A stretch of 64,000 bases of DNA from contig NZ_AYTD01000014.1 of the NCBI RefSeq assembly GCF_000503215.1, positions 266,515 through 330,514 on the forward strand. Reading direction: 5' to 3'. The translations under genes were made by a program, and so were the position numbers. Positions 49,553 to 58,042 of this stretch are shown here, piece by piece (positions within the stretch are counted from its first letter, which is position 1; each line of letters opens with the position of its first letter). The stretch comes from Pseudomonas canadensis. Its GTDB lineage: Bacteria > Pseudomonadota > Gammaproteobacteria > Pseudomonadales > Pseudomonadaceae. The notes under the pieces were generated by a model. The model was not told the origin of the DNA, made no database searches, and saw only the letters and a list, made by a program, of their open reading frames with translations.

Positions 49553-50767
49553 TTAGTGTGCCGCCCACTCGATCTTGGAAATATCGACACCGTCTTTGTA
49601 CATGTCCCACAGCGGCGACAGAACGCGCAGCTTGTTGACGGCTTCGCAGACTTTCTGCGCGGCGTAGTCGACTTGCTCTTCGGTGGTGAAACGGCCGAAC
49701 GTAAAGCGGATCGAGCTGTGTGCCAGTTCGTCGTTGCGGCCCAGGGCGCGCAGTACGTATGAAGGCTCAAGGGACGCCGAGGTGCAGGCCGAACCGGACG
49801 AAACCGCCAGATCCTTGAGCGCCATGATCAGCGACTCGCCTTCGACGTAGTTGAAGCTCAAATTCAGGTTGTGCGGTACACGGGCGGTCATGCTGCCGTT
49901 GATGTACAGCTCTTCAAGGTTCTCGACCTGCTTGTAGAAGCGATCGCTGAGGGCCTTGATGCGCACGTTTTCGGCAGCCATGTCTTCCTTGGCTACACGG
50001 AAGGCTTCGCCCATGCCGACGATCTGGTGAGTCGCCAGGGTGCCCGAACGCATGCCGCGCTCGTGACCGCCGCCGTGCATGGTGGCTTCGATGCGCACAC
50101 GTGGCTTGCGGCTCACATACAGGGCGCCGATGCCCTTAGGGCCGTAGGTCTTGTGGGCAGAGAACGACATCAGGTCGACTTTCAGCTTCGACAGGTCGAT
50201 GTCGACCTTGCCGGTGGACTGAGCAGCGTCGACGTGCAGCAGGATGCCCTTCGAGCGGGTCAGCTCGCCGATGGCCGCGATGTCGTTGATGGTGCCGATT
50301 TCGTTGTTCACGTGGATCACGGAAACCAGGATGGTGTCTTCACGCAGGGCCGCTTCGATCATGGCCGGGGTGACGATACCGTCGGTGGTTGGCTCGAGGT
50401 AGGTGACCTCGAAACCTTCACGCTCCAGTTGGCGCATGGTGTCGAGGACAGCCTTGTGCTCAATCTTGGTGGTGATCAGGTGTTTGCCTTTGGTCGCATA
50501 GAAATGCGCCGCGCCCTTGATTGCCAGGTTGTCAGACTCGGTAGCACCGGAGGTCCAGACGATTTCCCGTGGGTCGGCGTTGACCAGGTCAGCGACTTGG
50601 CGACGAGCGTTCTCGACCGCTTCCTCGGCTTTCCAGCCGAATACGTGGGAACGGGAGGCCGGGTTGCCGAAGTTTCCGTCAACCAGCAGGCATTCGCTCA
50701 TCTTTTGCGCGACACGCGGATCAACCGGGGTGGTCGCTGAGTAATCAAGGTAAATCGGCAATTTCAT
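49553..50767 (-). CDS. iscS: Cysteine desulfurase IscS
   Basis: The 404-residue PLP enzyme has the PLP lysine in SFSAHKTYGPKGIGAL and the persulfide cysteine in SSGSACTSASLEPS. It supplies sulfur to IscU and to tRNA thiolation. It is 50 bases downstream of iscR. Confidence 0.97.
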   Translation of the reverse strand: MKLPIYLDYSATTPVDPRVAQKMSECLLVDGNFGNPASRSHVFGWKAEEAVENARRQVADLVNADPREIVWTSGATESDNLAIKGAAHFYATKGKHLITTKIEHKAVLDTMRQLEREGFEVTYLEPTTDGIVTPAMIEAALREDTILVSVIHVNNEIGTINDIAAIGELTRSKGILLHVDAAQSTGKVDIDLSKLKVDLMSFSAHKTYGPKGIGALYVSRKPRVRIEATMHGGGHERGMRSGTLATHQIVGMGEAFRVAKEDMAAENVRIKALSDRFYKQVENLEELYINGSMTARVPHNLNLSFNYVEGESLIMALKDLAVSSGSACTSASLEPSYVLRALGRNDELAHSSIRFTFGRFTTEEQVDYAAQKVCEAVNKLRVLSPLWDMYKDGVDISKIEWAAH

Positions 50768-50817
50768 GGACTTTCTCCTAAATCAGGCTGGCTGGCGTGC
50801 CGTTAGCTCTTCGGCTG

Positions 50818-51309
50818 TCACTCGACGGCGGACGCTTCGATCTTGTCCAGACGCGGCGCCTTGGTGTTGCAACGGCGCTGGTCCTGACGCTGGGCTACTT
50901 CTTGCACCTCACGGCGAGTCACAAGATCAGCCAAGCTGATACCACTCAAAAACTCATGGATCTGCAGGCTCAAGTCACACCACAGGTGGTGTGTGAGGCA
51001 GGTGTCGCCGGCGTGGCAATCACCCAGGCCCTGGCATTTGGTGGCGTCGACGGATTCGTTGACCGCGTCGATCACCTGAGCCACCTGGATACCCTGCATG
51101 TCGCGGGACAACTGATAGCCGCCGCCTGGGCCGCGGACACTGGAAACCAGGTTGCTACGGCGCAACTTGGCAAACAGTTGCTCGAGATAGGACAGGGAAA
51201 TGCCTTGGCGCTCGGAGATATCGGCCAGGGACACCGGCCCAGTTTGCGCGTGCAAAGCCAGGTCAAGCATGGCGGTCACCGCGTATCGGCCTTTTGTAGT
51301 CAGTCTCAT
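50818..51309 (-). CDS. iscR: Fe-S responsive regulator IscR
   Basis: The 163-residue Rrf2-family protein has a winged helix (about 1-75; MRLTTKGRYAVTAMLDLA) and 2Fe-2S ligands in KCQGLGDCHAGDTC (CX5CX5C). It represses the isc operon when cluster-loaded. Two IscR-like sites overlap its promoter. The start at 51309 is preferred over 51315. Confidence 0.96.
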   Translation of the reverse strand: MRLTTKGRYAVTAMLDLALHAQTGPVSLADISERQGISLSYLEQLFAKLRRSNLVSSVRGPGGGYQLSRDMQGIQVAQVIDAVNESVDATKCQGLGDCHAGDTCLTHHLWCDLSLQIHEFLSGISLADLVTRREVQEVAQRQDQRRCNTKAPRLDKIEASAVE

Positions 51310-51342
51310 GGACAATTACCAAGGTGTTTCAGAATGTGGGCA

Positions 51343-51371
51343 AGTATGCGATTCCCGAGTATTTAAGTCAA
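51343..51371 (-). promoter_or_regulatory. isc operon promoter
   Basis: On the minus strand TTGACT (51366-51371) is followed by 17 bases and CATACT (51343-51348). It overlaps the IscR-like site at 51351-51375. Confidence 0.65.
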
Positions 51372-51375
51372 CTAT
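51351..51375 (-). promoter_or_regulatory. IscR type-1 binding site 1
   Basis: A 25-base site beginning ATAGTTGACTTAAA on the minus strand matches the E. coli type-1 consensus at about 22 of 25 positions by eye. It covers the -35 element. Confidence 0.7.
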
Positions 51376-51400
51376 AAGACCTAGTACTTTAGTCAGGATT
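51376..51400 (-). promoter_or_regulatory. Possible IscR type-1 binding site 2
   Basis: A 25-base stretch beginning AATCCTGACTAAAG on the minus strand, immediately adjacent to site 1, matches the consensus more weakly (about 16 of 25). Confidence 0.5.
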
Positions 51401-51485
51401 ACCCGTAAAAAGGGCGCGCGAATCATAGCAGGGTGCGAGAGGTAATGGCACATTCAACATCATGTGGCCGATAAAGCGTAAACCT

Positions 51486-51554
51486 TGTAGGAGCCCGGCT
51501 TGCCGGCGATAGCGACCTTAACGACGCCATCGCCGGCAAGCCGGACTCCTACAG
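51486..51554. repeat. REPIN
   Basis: TGTAGGAGCCCGGCTTGCCG and the inverted arm ending CCGGACTCCTACAG lie between cysE and iscR. Confidence 0.85.
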
Positions 51555-51565
51555 GAATAAGTACT

Positions 51566-52348
51566 TTAGCTAGCTTGCTGGTTGGTTTCGGCCTTGATCT
51601 CGGCGAAGTCTTCTTCGCGTAGCTCAGGCAGATCCTTCGCACAGTACGGACTGCCCAGGTCCTTCAGCGCACCGCACATGCCATCCAGCTTGCCGTCCAC
51701 CGCTTGCAGGTGATCCAGCAACTGGCCAATGGCTCGCGCCACCGGGTCAGGCATGTCTTCGCTGACGCCATAGGCATCGAAGCCGATTTTCTCAGCCATG
51801 GCCTTGCGCTTGGCTTCCTGCTCGTCGCCGACTTCCGGCTTGACGATGATTCGGCCAGGAATACCTACAACGGTTGCACCTGGCGGCACAGCCTTGGTCA
51901 CCACCGCATTAGAGCCGACCTTGGCGCCCGCGCCGACAGTGAACGGGCCGAGCACCTTCGCGCCCGCACCTACCACCACACCATCACCTAGAGTTGGGTG
52001 GCGCTTGCCCTTATTCCAACTGGTCCCACCCAAGGTCACACCCTGATAAAGGGTCACGTCATCGCCGATCTCGGCAGTCTCGCCAATCACGATACCCATG
52101 CCATGGTCGATGAAGAAACGACGACCCACCTTGGCGCCCGGATGAATCTCGATCCCCGTCATCCACCGCCCGAAGTTCGACACCAACCGCGCCAGCCATT
52201 TCCAGCCCATGCCCCACAGGGCACCGGAAAGGCGGTGAATCCAGATGGCGTGCATGCCCGGATAGCAGGTCAGCACTTCAAAAGCGTTGCGCGCCGCCGG
52301 GTCACGGTGGAAAACACTTTGGATATCTTCTCGCAAACGCTCGAACAT
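51566..52348 (-). CDS. cysE: Serine O-acetyltransferase
   Basis: The 260-residue enzyme has an N-terminal helical region (MFERLREDIQSVF) and a left-handed beta-helix with hexapeptide repeats (IDHGMGIVIGETAEIGDDV). It makes O-acetylserine for cysteine. It lies two bases after the trmJ stop. The C-terminal extension (about 180-260) contains a charged helix. Confidence 0.95.
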   Translation of the reverse strand: MFERLREDIQSVFHRDPAARNAFEVLTCYPGMHAIWIHRLSGALWGMGWKWLARLVSNFGRWMTGIEIHPGAKVGRRFFIDHGMGIVIGETAEIGDDVTLYQGVTLGGTSWNKGKRHPTLGDGVVVGAGAKVLGPFTVGAGAKVGSNAVVTKAVPPGATVVGIPGRIIVKPEVGDEQEAKRKAMAEKIGFDAYGVSEDMPDPVARAIGQLLDHLQAVDGKLDGMCGALKDLGSPYCAKDLPELREEDFAEIKAETNQQAS

Positions 52349-52350
52349 TT

Positions 52351-53121
52351 TTAATCCTTCCGCTTAAGAAGCTCGCCACGGGCCGCTTTCTGGGTTTCCG
52401 TGAGGATGCCACGCAATATGTTCATTTCTGCCCGGCTGACCGAGCTACGTCCGTAAAGGCGACGCAGGCGTGCCATCAAGTGCCGCGGCTTTTCCGGATC
52501 GAGGAATTCGATGGCCACCAGGGTTTGCTCCAAGTGTTCATAGAACCGCTCCAACTCGTCCATGGTGGCCAACTCGCCACTTTTGGTCGACGCGACCTCT
52601 TCCTTCTCTACCTTGCTCGGCTGACCCGCAGCGGCCAGCCAGGCCATGCGCACTTCGTAGGTCAACACCTGCACCGCCGCCCCGAGGTTCAGCGAGCTGA
52701 ATTCAGGGTCCGATGGGATATGCACATGGTAATGACATCGCTGCAGCTCTTCATTGGTCAGGCCGGAGTCCTCACGACCAAAGACCAAGGCTATTTCAGC
52801 GCCGCCGGCGGCTTCTTCGACCACTTTGGTGCCGCATTCACGCGGATCCAGCAGCGGCCAAGGGATGCGACGGTCGCGGGCACTGGTGCCGAGCACCAAG
52901 TTGCAGCCGACCAAGGCGTCTTCCAAGGTGGCGACAACCTGGGCTTTTTCCAGGATGTCATTGGCGCCGGACGCACGGGCATCAGCCTCGTGGTGCGGGA
53001 ACACACGCGGTTCGACCAGCACCAGGCGCGTCAGCCCCATGTTTTTCATGGCTCGCGCCACCCCGCCGATGTTACCGGGATGACTGGTATTGACCAAGAC
53101 GACACGAATGTTTTGCAGCAA
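52351..53121 (-). CDS. trmJ: tRNA (Cm32/Um32) 2'-O-methyltransferase TrmJ
   Basis: The 256-residue SPOUT methyltransferase has NTSHPGNIGGVARAMKNMG at the N-terminus and the SAM-knot motifs VFGREDSGLTNEEL and IPSDPEFSSLNLGAAVQVL. It modifies position 32 of several tRNAs. It is divergent from suhB and cotranscribed with cysE. Confidence 0.95.
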   Translation of the reverse strand: MLQNIRVVLVNTSHPGNIGGVARAMKNMGLTRLVLVEPRVFPHHEADARASGANDILEKAQVVATLEDALVGCNLVLGTSARDRRIPWPLLDPRECGTKVVEEAAGGAEIALVFGREDSGLTNEELQRCHYHVHIPSDPEFSSLNLGAAVQVLTYEVRMAWLAAAGQPSKVEKEEVASTKSGELATMDELERFYEHLEQTLVAIEFLDPEKPRHLMARLRRLYGRSSVSRAEMNILRGILTETQKAARGELLKRKD

Positions 53122-53169
53122 GGGAGGCGCTCTCGGACACGGGAAAGGGGAGCAAATCTTACAGAACAG

Positions 53170-53256
53170 CCTAAGGTTATGCCATGAAAGCTAACGTCGT
53201 CCTTCACCTGAAGAAAGTTTCTGCTAGAATGCTCGGCTTTCTTTAACAACCTTAGG
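53170..53256. promoter_or_regulatory. trmJ/suhB divergent region with a 9-bp inverted repeat
   Basis: CCTAAGGTT (53170-53178) and AACCTTAGG (53248-53256) flank a suhB -10-like TAGAAT (53225-53230). The -35 is weak. Confidence 0.45.
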
Positions 53257-53266
53257 TGACACATCC

Positions 53267-54082
53267 ATGCAGCCCATGCTGAATATCGCGCTGCGCGCCG
53301 CCCGCAGCGCCAGTGAATTGATCTTCCGCTCCATCGAGCGCCTGGATACCATCAAGGTCGACGAAAAAGACGCCAAGGATTATGTATCCGAGGTGGATCG
53401 CGCCGCCGAACAGAAAATCATCGATGCCCTGCGCAAGGCCTACCCTACCCACGGCATCCTCGGTGAAGAAACCGGCTTGCACAAAGGCAGCGGCGAAGGC
53501 GAAGACTATCTGTGGATCATCGACCCACTGGATGGCACCACCAACTTCCTGCGCGGCATCCCGCACTTTGCCGTGAGCATCGCGTGCAAATACCGTGGTC
53601 GCCTGGAACACGCCGTCGTCCTGGACCCAGTCCGCCAAGAAGAATTCACCGCCAGCCGTGGCCGTGGCGCCCAGCTGAATGGTCGTCGCCTGCGCGTCAG
53701 CGGTCGTACCAGCCTGGACGGCGCCCTGCTGGGTACCGGCTTCCCGTTCCGTGATGACCAGATGGACAACCTGGAAAACTACCTGGGCATGTTCCGCGCC
53801 CTCGTTGGCCAGACTGCCGGCATCCGTCGTGCCGGTGCCGCGAGCCTGGACCTGGCTTATGTGGCTGCTGGTCGTTTCGATGCGTTCTGGGAGTCGGGCC
53901 TGTCCGAGTGGGACATGGCTGCAGGCGCCCTGCTGATCCAAGAAGCAGGTGGCTTGGTGAGCGACTTCACGGGCGGTCACGATTTCCTTGAGAAAGGCCA
54001 CGTCGTTGCCGGCAACACCAAATGCTTCAAGGCAGTACTGACGGCCATCCAGCCGCACCTGCCTGCATCGCTGAAGCGCTAA
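53267..54082 (+). CDS. suhB: Inositol-1-monophosphatase SuhB
   Basis: The 271-residue Mg-dependent phosphatase has the metal motifs GEETG, DPLDGTTNF and WDMAAGALLIQEAGG. In bacteria SuhB also joins the rRNA transcription antitermination complex, and in P. aeruginosa it affects virulence gene expression (established for relatives). It has its own terminator. Confidence 0.95.
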   Translation: MQPMLNIALRAARSASELIFRSIERLDTIKVDEKDAKDYVSEVDRAAEQKIIDALRKAYPTHGILGEETGLHKGSGEGEDYLWIIDPLDGTTNFLRGIPHFAVSIACKYRGRLEHAVVLDPVRQEEFTASRGRGAQLNGRRLRVSGRTSLDGALLGTGFPFRDDQMDNLENYLGMFRALVGQTAGIRRAGAASLDLAYVAAGRFDAFWESGLSEWDMAAGALLIQEAGGLVSDFTGGHDFLEKGHVVAGNTKCFKAVLTAIQPHLPASLKR

Positions 54083-54095
54083 GCGAGCGAGCACA

Positions 54096-54123
54096 AAAAA
54101 GCACCCCGAGGGGTGCTTTTTTT
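54096..54123 (+). terminator. suhB terminator
   Basis: AGCACCCC (54101-54108) pairs with GGGGTGCT (54111-54118), followed by T-runs, with an A-run before it. Confidence 0.92.
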
Positions 54124-54139
54124 ATGCCTGTAGAACCGG

Positions 54140-54682
54140 TTACTGCTGGTTCTGACCCAGAATCAGACGACCCTCTTTGTCGACTGGAATCTGGCTGCCA
54201 GGGTCACGCTCCATACGCACGGAACCTTCCTTGCCATCCAGGTTGTAACGCACGTCGTACCCGACCACCTTGTCGCTGATGTCGTTGACGGTGTTACAAC
54301 GGGTTTGCGTGGTGGTGTAGGTATCGCGGTTCTGCATGCCTTCCTGAACCTTGTTACCGGCGTAACCGCCACCCACCGCGCCGGCTACAGTCGCCAGCTT
54401 CTTGCCATTACCGCCACCGATCTGGTTGCCGAGCAAACCACCCGCCAGGGCGCCTACGACCGTACCGGCGATTTGATGCTGATCCTGCACCGGACGCTGC
54501 CGGGTCACGGTGACGTCCTTGCAGACCTCACGGGGAGTTTTTATCTGGGTTTTAACCGGCTGCACCGCCAGCACTTGCGCATACTCAGGGCCGCTTTTTA
54601 CCAGGCTGTAGGTGGCAACAGCACCCCCGGCAGTCACACCGACAGCACCCAATACCGCACCAACCAGCAACGACTTGTTCAC
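54140..54682 (-). CDS. Glycine-zipper 2TM domain protein, envelope
   Basis: The 180-residue protein has an N-terminal hydrophobic segment (LLVGAVLGAVGVTAGGAVATY). A glycine-zipper region (about 70-110) includes GTVVGALAGGLLGNQIGGG and AGAVGGGYAGNKV. The C-terminal part contains RYNLDGKEGSVRMERDPG. It resembles the 17-kDa surface antigen / SlyB family. The N-terminus has no lipobox cysteine, so it is probably anchored as a membrane protein. Function unknown. Confidence 0.8.
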   Translation of the reverse strand: MNKSLLVGAVLGAVGVTAGGAVATYSLVKSGPEYAQVLAVQPVKTQIKTPREVCKDVTVTRQRPVQDQHQIAGTVVGALAGGLLGNQIGGGNGKKLATVAGAVGGGYAGNKVQEGMQNRDTYTTTQTRCNTVNDISDKVVGYDVRYNLDGKEGSVRMERDPGSQIPVDKEGRLILGQNQQ

Positions 54683-54742
54683 GTGAACCTCCTGACCATC
54701 ACAAGCGGACCGAAACGTCCGCGCTATACCCAGCCTTGGAGC

Positions 54743-54780
54743 AAAAAAAAAGGCGCGAGTTCAATACTCGCGCCTTTCTT
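54743..54780 (-). terminator. secF terminator
   Basis: AGGCGCGAGT (54751-54760) pairs with ACTCGCGCCT (54766-54775). On the minus strand the stem is followed by a long T-run. Confidence 0.92.
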
Positions 54781-54805
54781 GTCACAGCCGATCAACAAAC
54801 GCCCA

Positions 54806-55720
54806 TCAAGGACGGTCGTCAACCTCCTTGCCAGTGCTGGCCGGAGGGATCAGGTCTTCGCTGTTGAGGTTCAGCCAGATCAGCACCACGTTGGCGATGT
54901 AGATCGACGAGTAGGTGCCCGCCAGAACGCCGATGAACAGCGCCAGGGAGAAGCCCCACAGGTTGTCGCCACCGAAAATCATCAGCGCAGCGATCGCCAG
55001 CAAAGTGGAAATCGACGTCGCCATGGTCCGCAACAGGGTCTGGGTGGTCGAGACGTTGATGTTCTCGATCAGCGACGCCTTGCGCAGTACACGGAAGTTC
55101 TCACGAACCCGGTCGAATACCACGATGGTGTCGTTGAGGGAGTAACCAATGATCGCCAGTACAGCGGCCAGTACGGTCAGGTCGAACGTGATCTGGAAGT
55201 ACGCGAGGATACCCACGGTGACGATCACGTCATGGATCAGCGACACAATGGCGCCGACACCGAACTTCCACTGAAAGCGGAACGCCAGGTAGATCATGAT
55301 ACCGACCAGCGCCATCAGCATGCCGAGGCCGCCCTGGTCGCGCAGTTCTTCACCGACCTGCGGGCCCACGAACTCGACACGCTTGACCGACGCAGGGTTG
55401 TCGCCGCCGACCTTCTGCAAGGCCTCGGCTACCTGGTGACCCAGTTGCGGGTCTTCGCCAGGCATACGCACCAGCAGGTCGGTGGTGGCACCAAAGCTCT
55501 GCACGATGGCTTCGTGATAGCCGGCCTTGACCAGCTCGTTGCGCACCAGGGTCACATCGGCCGGTTTCTCGTAGGTCAGCTCGATGAGCGTACCGCCGGT
55601 AAAGTCCAGACCGTAGTTCAGGCCCTTATGGAACCAGCTGAACAACGCCAGAACGGTAAGGAGCACGGTGACGCCGAACGCAACGTTGCGAACGCCCATG
55701 AAGTTGATTGTACGTAACAT
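54806..55720 (-). CDS. secF: Protein translocase subunit SecF
   Basis: The 304-residue inner-membrane protein has six membrane segments, a first periplasmic domain (LNYGLDFTGGTLIEL) and the motif YSLNDTIVVFDRVREN in TM4-5. It pairs with SecD to pull proteins using the proton gradient. It starts nine bases after secD. Confidence 0.96.
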   Translation of the reverse strand: MLRTINFMGVRNVAFGVTVLLTVLALFSWFHKGLNYGLDFTGGTLIELTYEKPADVTLVRNELVKAGYHEAIVQSFGATTDLLVRMPGEDPQLGHQVAEALQKVGGDNPASVKRVEFVGPQVGEELRDQGGLGMLMALVGIMIYLAFRFQWKFGVGAIVSLIHDVIVTVGILAYFQITFDLTVLAAVLAIIGYSLNDTIVVFDRVRENFRVLRKASLIENINVSTTQTLLRTMATSISTLLAIAALMIFGGDNLWGFSLALFIGVLAGTYSSIYIANVVLIWLNLNSEDLIPPASTGKEVDDRP

Positions 55721-55729
55721 GGCAGCCCC

Positions 55730-57598
55730 TTAAATCCACAACTTCTTGAAGTCACGCCCGCCATAGATCAGGTTGACCATTGCGCGGGTCACCATGATGG
55801 CCGTGAACATCGAGGTAAAGATACCGAGGGACATGGTCACCGCAAAGCCCTTGACCGGGCCGGTACCCATGGCGAAGAGAATCCCACCCACCAACAATGT
55901 GGTCAGGTTGGAGTCGAGAATCGCGGTAAATGCCCGGCCGAAGCCTTCGTTGATTGCACGCTGTACGGTCATGCCATTGGCGATCTCTTCACGAATCCGC
56001 GAGAAGATCAGTACGTTGGCATCTACCGCCATACCCATGGTGAGTACGATACCGGCGATACCTGGCAAGGTCAGCGTAGCGCCCAGCAGCGACATCAGGG
56101 CCAGCAGCATGACCATGTTGCCCGCCAGGGCCACGGTGGCGATAACACCGAAGAAGCGGTAGATGGCGATGATGAACAGGGACACGAACAGCATGCCCCA
56201 CAAGGCCGCATCGATACCCTTGGTGATGTTGTCGGCACCGAGGCTCGGGCCGATGGTACGTTCTTCAGCGAAGTACATTGGGGCAGCCAGGCCACCGGCA
56301 CGCAGCAGCAGGGCCAGCTCCGAGGATTCGCCCTGGCCGTTCAAGCCAGTGATACGGAATTGAGCACCCAGTGGCGACTGGATGGTCGCCAGGCTGATGA
56401 TCTTCTTTTCTTCCTTGAAGGTCTGAACCGGCACGTCTTTCTCGACGCCGTTGACCATCTGCTTGGTATAGGTGGTCACCGGGCGTTGCTCGATGAAGAT
56501 CACCGCCATGCTGCGACCGACGTTGCTGCGCGTGGCGCGGCTCATCAGTTCGCCGCCATGGCCATCCAGACGGATGTTCACTTCAGGGGTGCCGTGCTCG
56601 CCAAAACCAGCCTTGGCGTCAGTCACCTGGTCACCGGTGATGATCAAGCCACGCTCGATCAACGCAGGAGGACGGTTGCCTTCGCGGAACTCGAACTCTT
56701 CGGAAGTGGCGCGAGTAGCACCCGGCTCAGCCGCCAGACGGAATTCCAGGTTGGCGGTTTTACCCAGGATACGCTTGGCTTCAGCGGTGTCCTGTACGCC
56801 CGGCAGTTCAACCACGATACGGTTGGCACCCTGGCGCTGAACGATTGGCTCAGCCACACCCAGTTCGTTGACGCGGTTACGTACCGTGGTCAAGTTCTGC
56901 TTGATGGAGTATTCACGGATTTCCGCCAGCTTGGCCGGGGTCATCGCCAGACGCAGTACAGGTTGACCGTTGAGGTCGGCCGGTACGATGTCGAAATCGT
57001 TGAAGTTCTTGCGGATCAGTGCACGGGCCTGTTCGCGGGAAGCTTCGTCAGAGAAGCCCAGCTGGATGGCACCGTTGAGCTGCGGCAGGCTGCGATAACG
57101 CAGGCGCTCTTTACGCAGCAGGCTCTTCACGTCGCCTTCGTAGACCTTCAGTCGAGCGTCGAGGGCTTTGTCCATGTCGACTTCCAGCAGGAAGTGCACG
57201 CCACCGGACAAGTCCAGACCCAGCTTCATCGGGTGCGCGCCAATCTTGCGCAGCCAGGTTGGCGTGGTCTGTGCCAGGTTGAGTGCGACAACATAGTCGT
57301 CACCCATGGCCTTGCGCACGACATCTTTGGCCGGCAATTGGTCTTCTGCCTTGGTCAGGCGCAGCAAGCCGCCCTTCGAATCAGCCGCCAACGTTGCCGC
57401 CTTGACCTGGATACCCGCGTCAACGAGCGCTTTGCTCGCGCGTTCCAGGTCGGCCTGATTGACCTGCAGCGAAGTGCTGGCGCCAGTGATCTGGATCGCC
57501 GGGTCATCAGGATAGAGATTGGGAGCGGAATAAATAAAACCGATCGCCAGCACCGCCAGGATCAGTACGTATTTCCACAGAGGGTATTTGTTCAGCAT
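55730..57598 (-). CDS. secD: Protein translocase subunit SecD
   Basis: The 622-residue protein has an N-terminal membrane segment (LWKYVLILAVLAIGFIYSA) and a large periplasmic P1 domain containing DLSGGVHFLLEVD. The C-terminal five membrane segments carry GMAVDANVLIFSRIREE. ATG at 57598 (MLNKYPLWKY) is preferred over the GTG one codon earlier. It is 62 bases downstream of yajC, with a hairpin between. Confidence 0.95.
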   Translation of the reverse strand: MLNKYPLWKYVLILAVLAIGFIYSAPNLYPDDPAIQITGASTSLQVNQADLERASKALVDAGIQVKAATLAADSKGGLLRLTKAEDQLPAKDVVRKAMGDDYVVALNLAQTTPTWLRKIGAHPMKLGLDLSGGVHFLLEVDMDKALDARLKVYEGDVKSLLRKERLRYRSLPQLNGAIQLGFSDEASREQARALIRKNFNDFDIVPADLNGQPVLRLAMTPAKLAEIREYSIKQNLTTVRNRVNELGVAEPIVQRQGANRIVVELPGVQDTAEAKRILGKTANLEFRLAAEPGATRATSEEFEFREGNRPPALIERGLIITGDQVTDAKAGFGEHGTPEVNIRLDGHGGELMSRATRSNVGRSMAVIFIEQRPVTTYTKQMVNGVEKDVPVQTFKEEKKIISLATIQSPLGAQFRITGLNGQGESSELALLLRAGGLAAPMYFAEERTIGPSLGADNITKGIDAALWGMLFVSLFIIAIYRFFGVIATVALAGNMVMLLALMSLLGATLTLPGIAGIVLTMGMAVDANVLIFSRIREEIANGMTVQRAINEGFGRAFTAILDSNLTTLLVGGILFAMGTGPVKGFAVTMSLGIFTSMFTAIMVTRAMVNLIYGGRDFKKLWI

Positions 57599-57619
57599 CA
57601 CGCCGCCCGCTTATAACGC

Positions 57620-57638
57620 GGGGCGCCTTGCGCGCCCC
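57620..57638 (-). other. Hairpin in the yajC-secD spacer
   Basis: GGGGCGC (57620-57626) pairs with GCGCCCC (57632-57638), without a T-run. It may tune yajC relative to secDF or protect the yajC mRNA end. Confidence 0.5.
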
Positions 57639-57660
57639 GTCGATTGGTAAAGGTTGTTAC

Positions 57661-57999
57661 TCAGATCGCTTTGAGCGTGCCTTTTGGCAGCGTGGCGGCG
57701 ATGGCGCCCTTCTGGAACTTCATTTCTACGGTGTCGGAAACTTCCAGAACCACGAAAGCATCGGAAACCTTGGTGATCTTGCCGGCGATGCCGCCAGTGG
57801 TCACAACTTCGTCACCTTTCTGCAGGCTGCCCAGCAGGTTTTTCTGCTCTTTGGCGCGCTTGGCCTGTGGACGCCAGATCATCAGGTAGAAGATGACCAG
57901 GAAGCCGACCAGGAAAATCCACTCGAAACCACCGCCCATAGGGCCGGCAGCAGCAGGCGCAGCGGCATCAGCCATGGCGTTAGAGATAAAAAAGCTCAT
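57661..57999 (-). CDS. yajC: Preprotein translocase accessory subunit YajC
   Basis: The 112-residue protein has a single membrane segment (WIFLVGFLVIFYLMIW) and a C-terminal cytoplasmic domain with LQKGDEVVTTGGIAGKITKV. The N-terminal extension is Ala/Gly/Pro-rich. It lies between tgt and secD, as in most proteobacteria. Confidence 0.94.
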   Translation of the reverse strand: MSFFISNAMADAAAPAAAGPMGGGFEWIFLVGFLVIFYLMIWRPQAKRAKEQKNLLGSLQKGDEVVTTGGIAGKITKVSDAFVVLEVSDTVEMKFQKGAIAATLPKGTLKAI

Positions 58000-58042
58000 T
58001 TAGCACTCCAGTTGCAAATAGTGAATCTTAGGGTCGGAAAAC

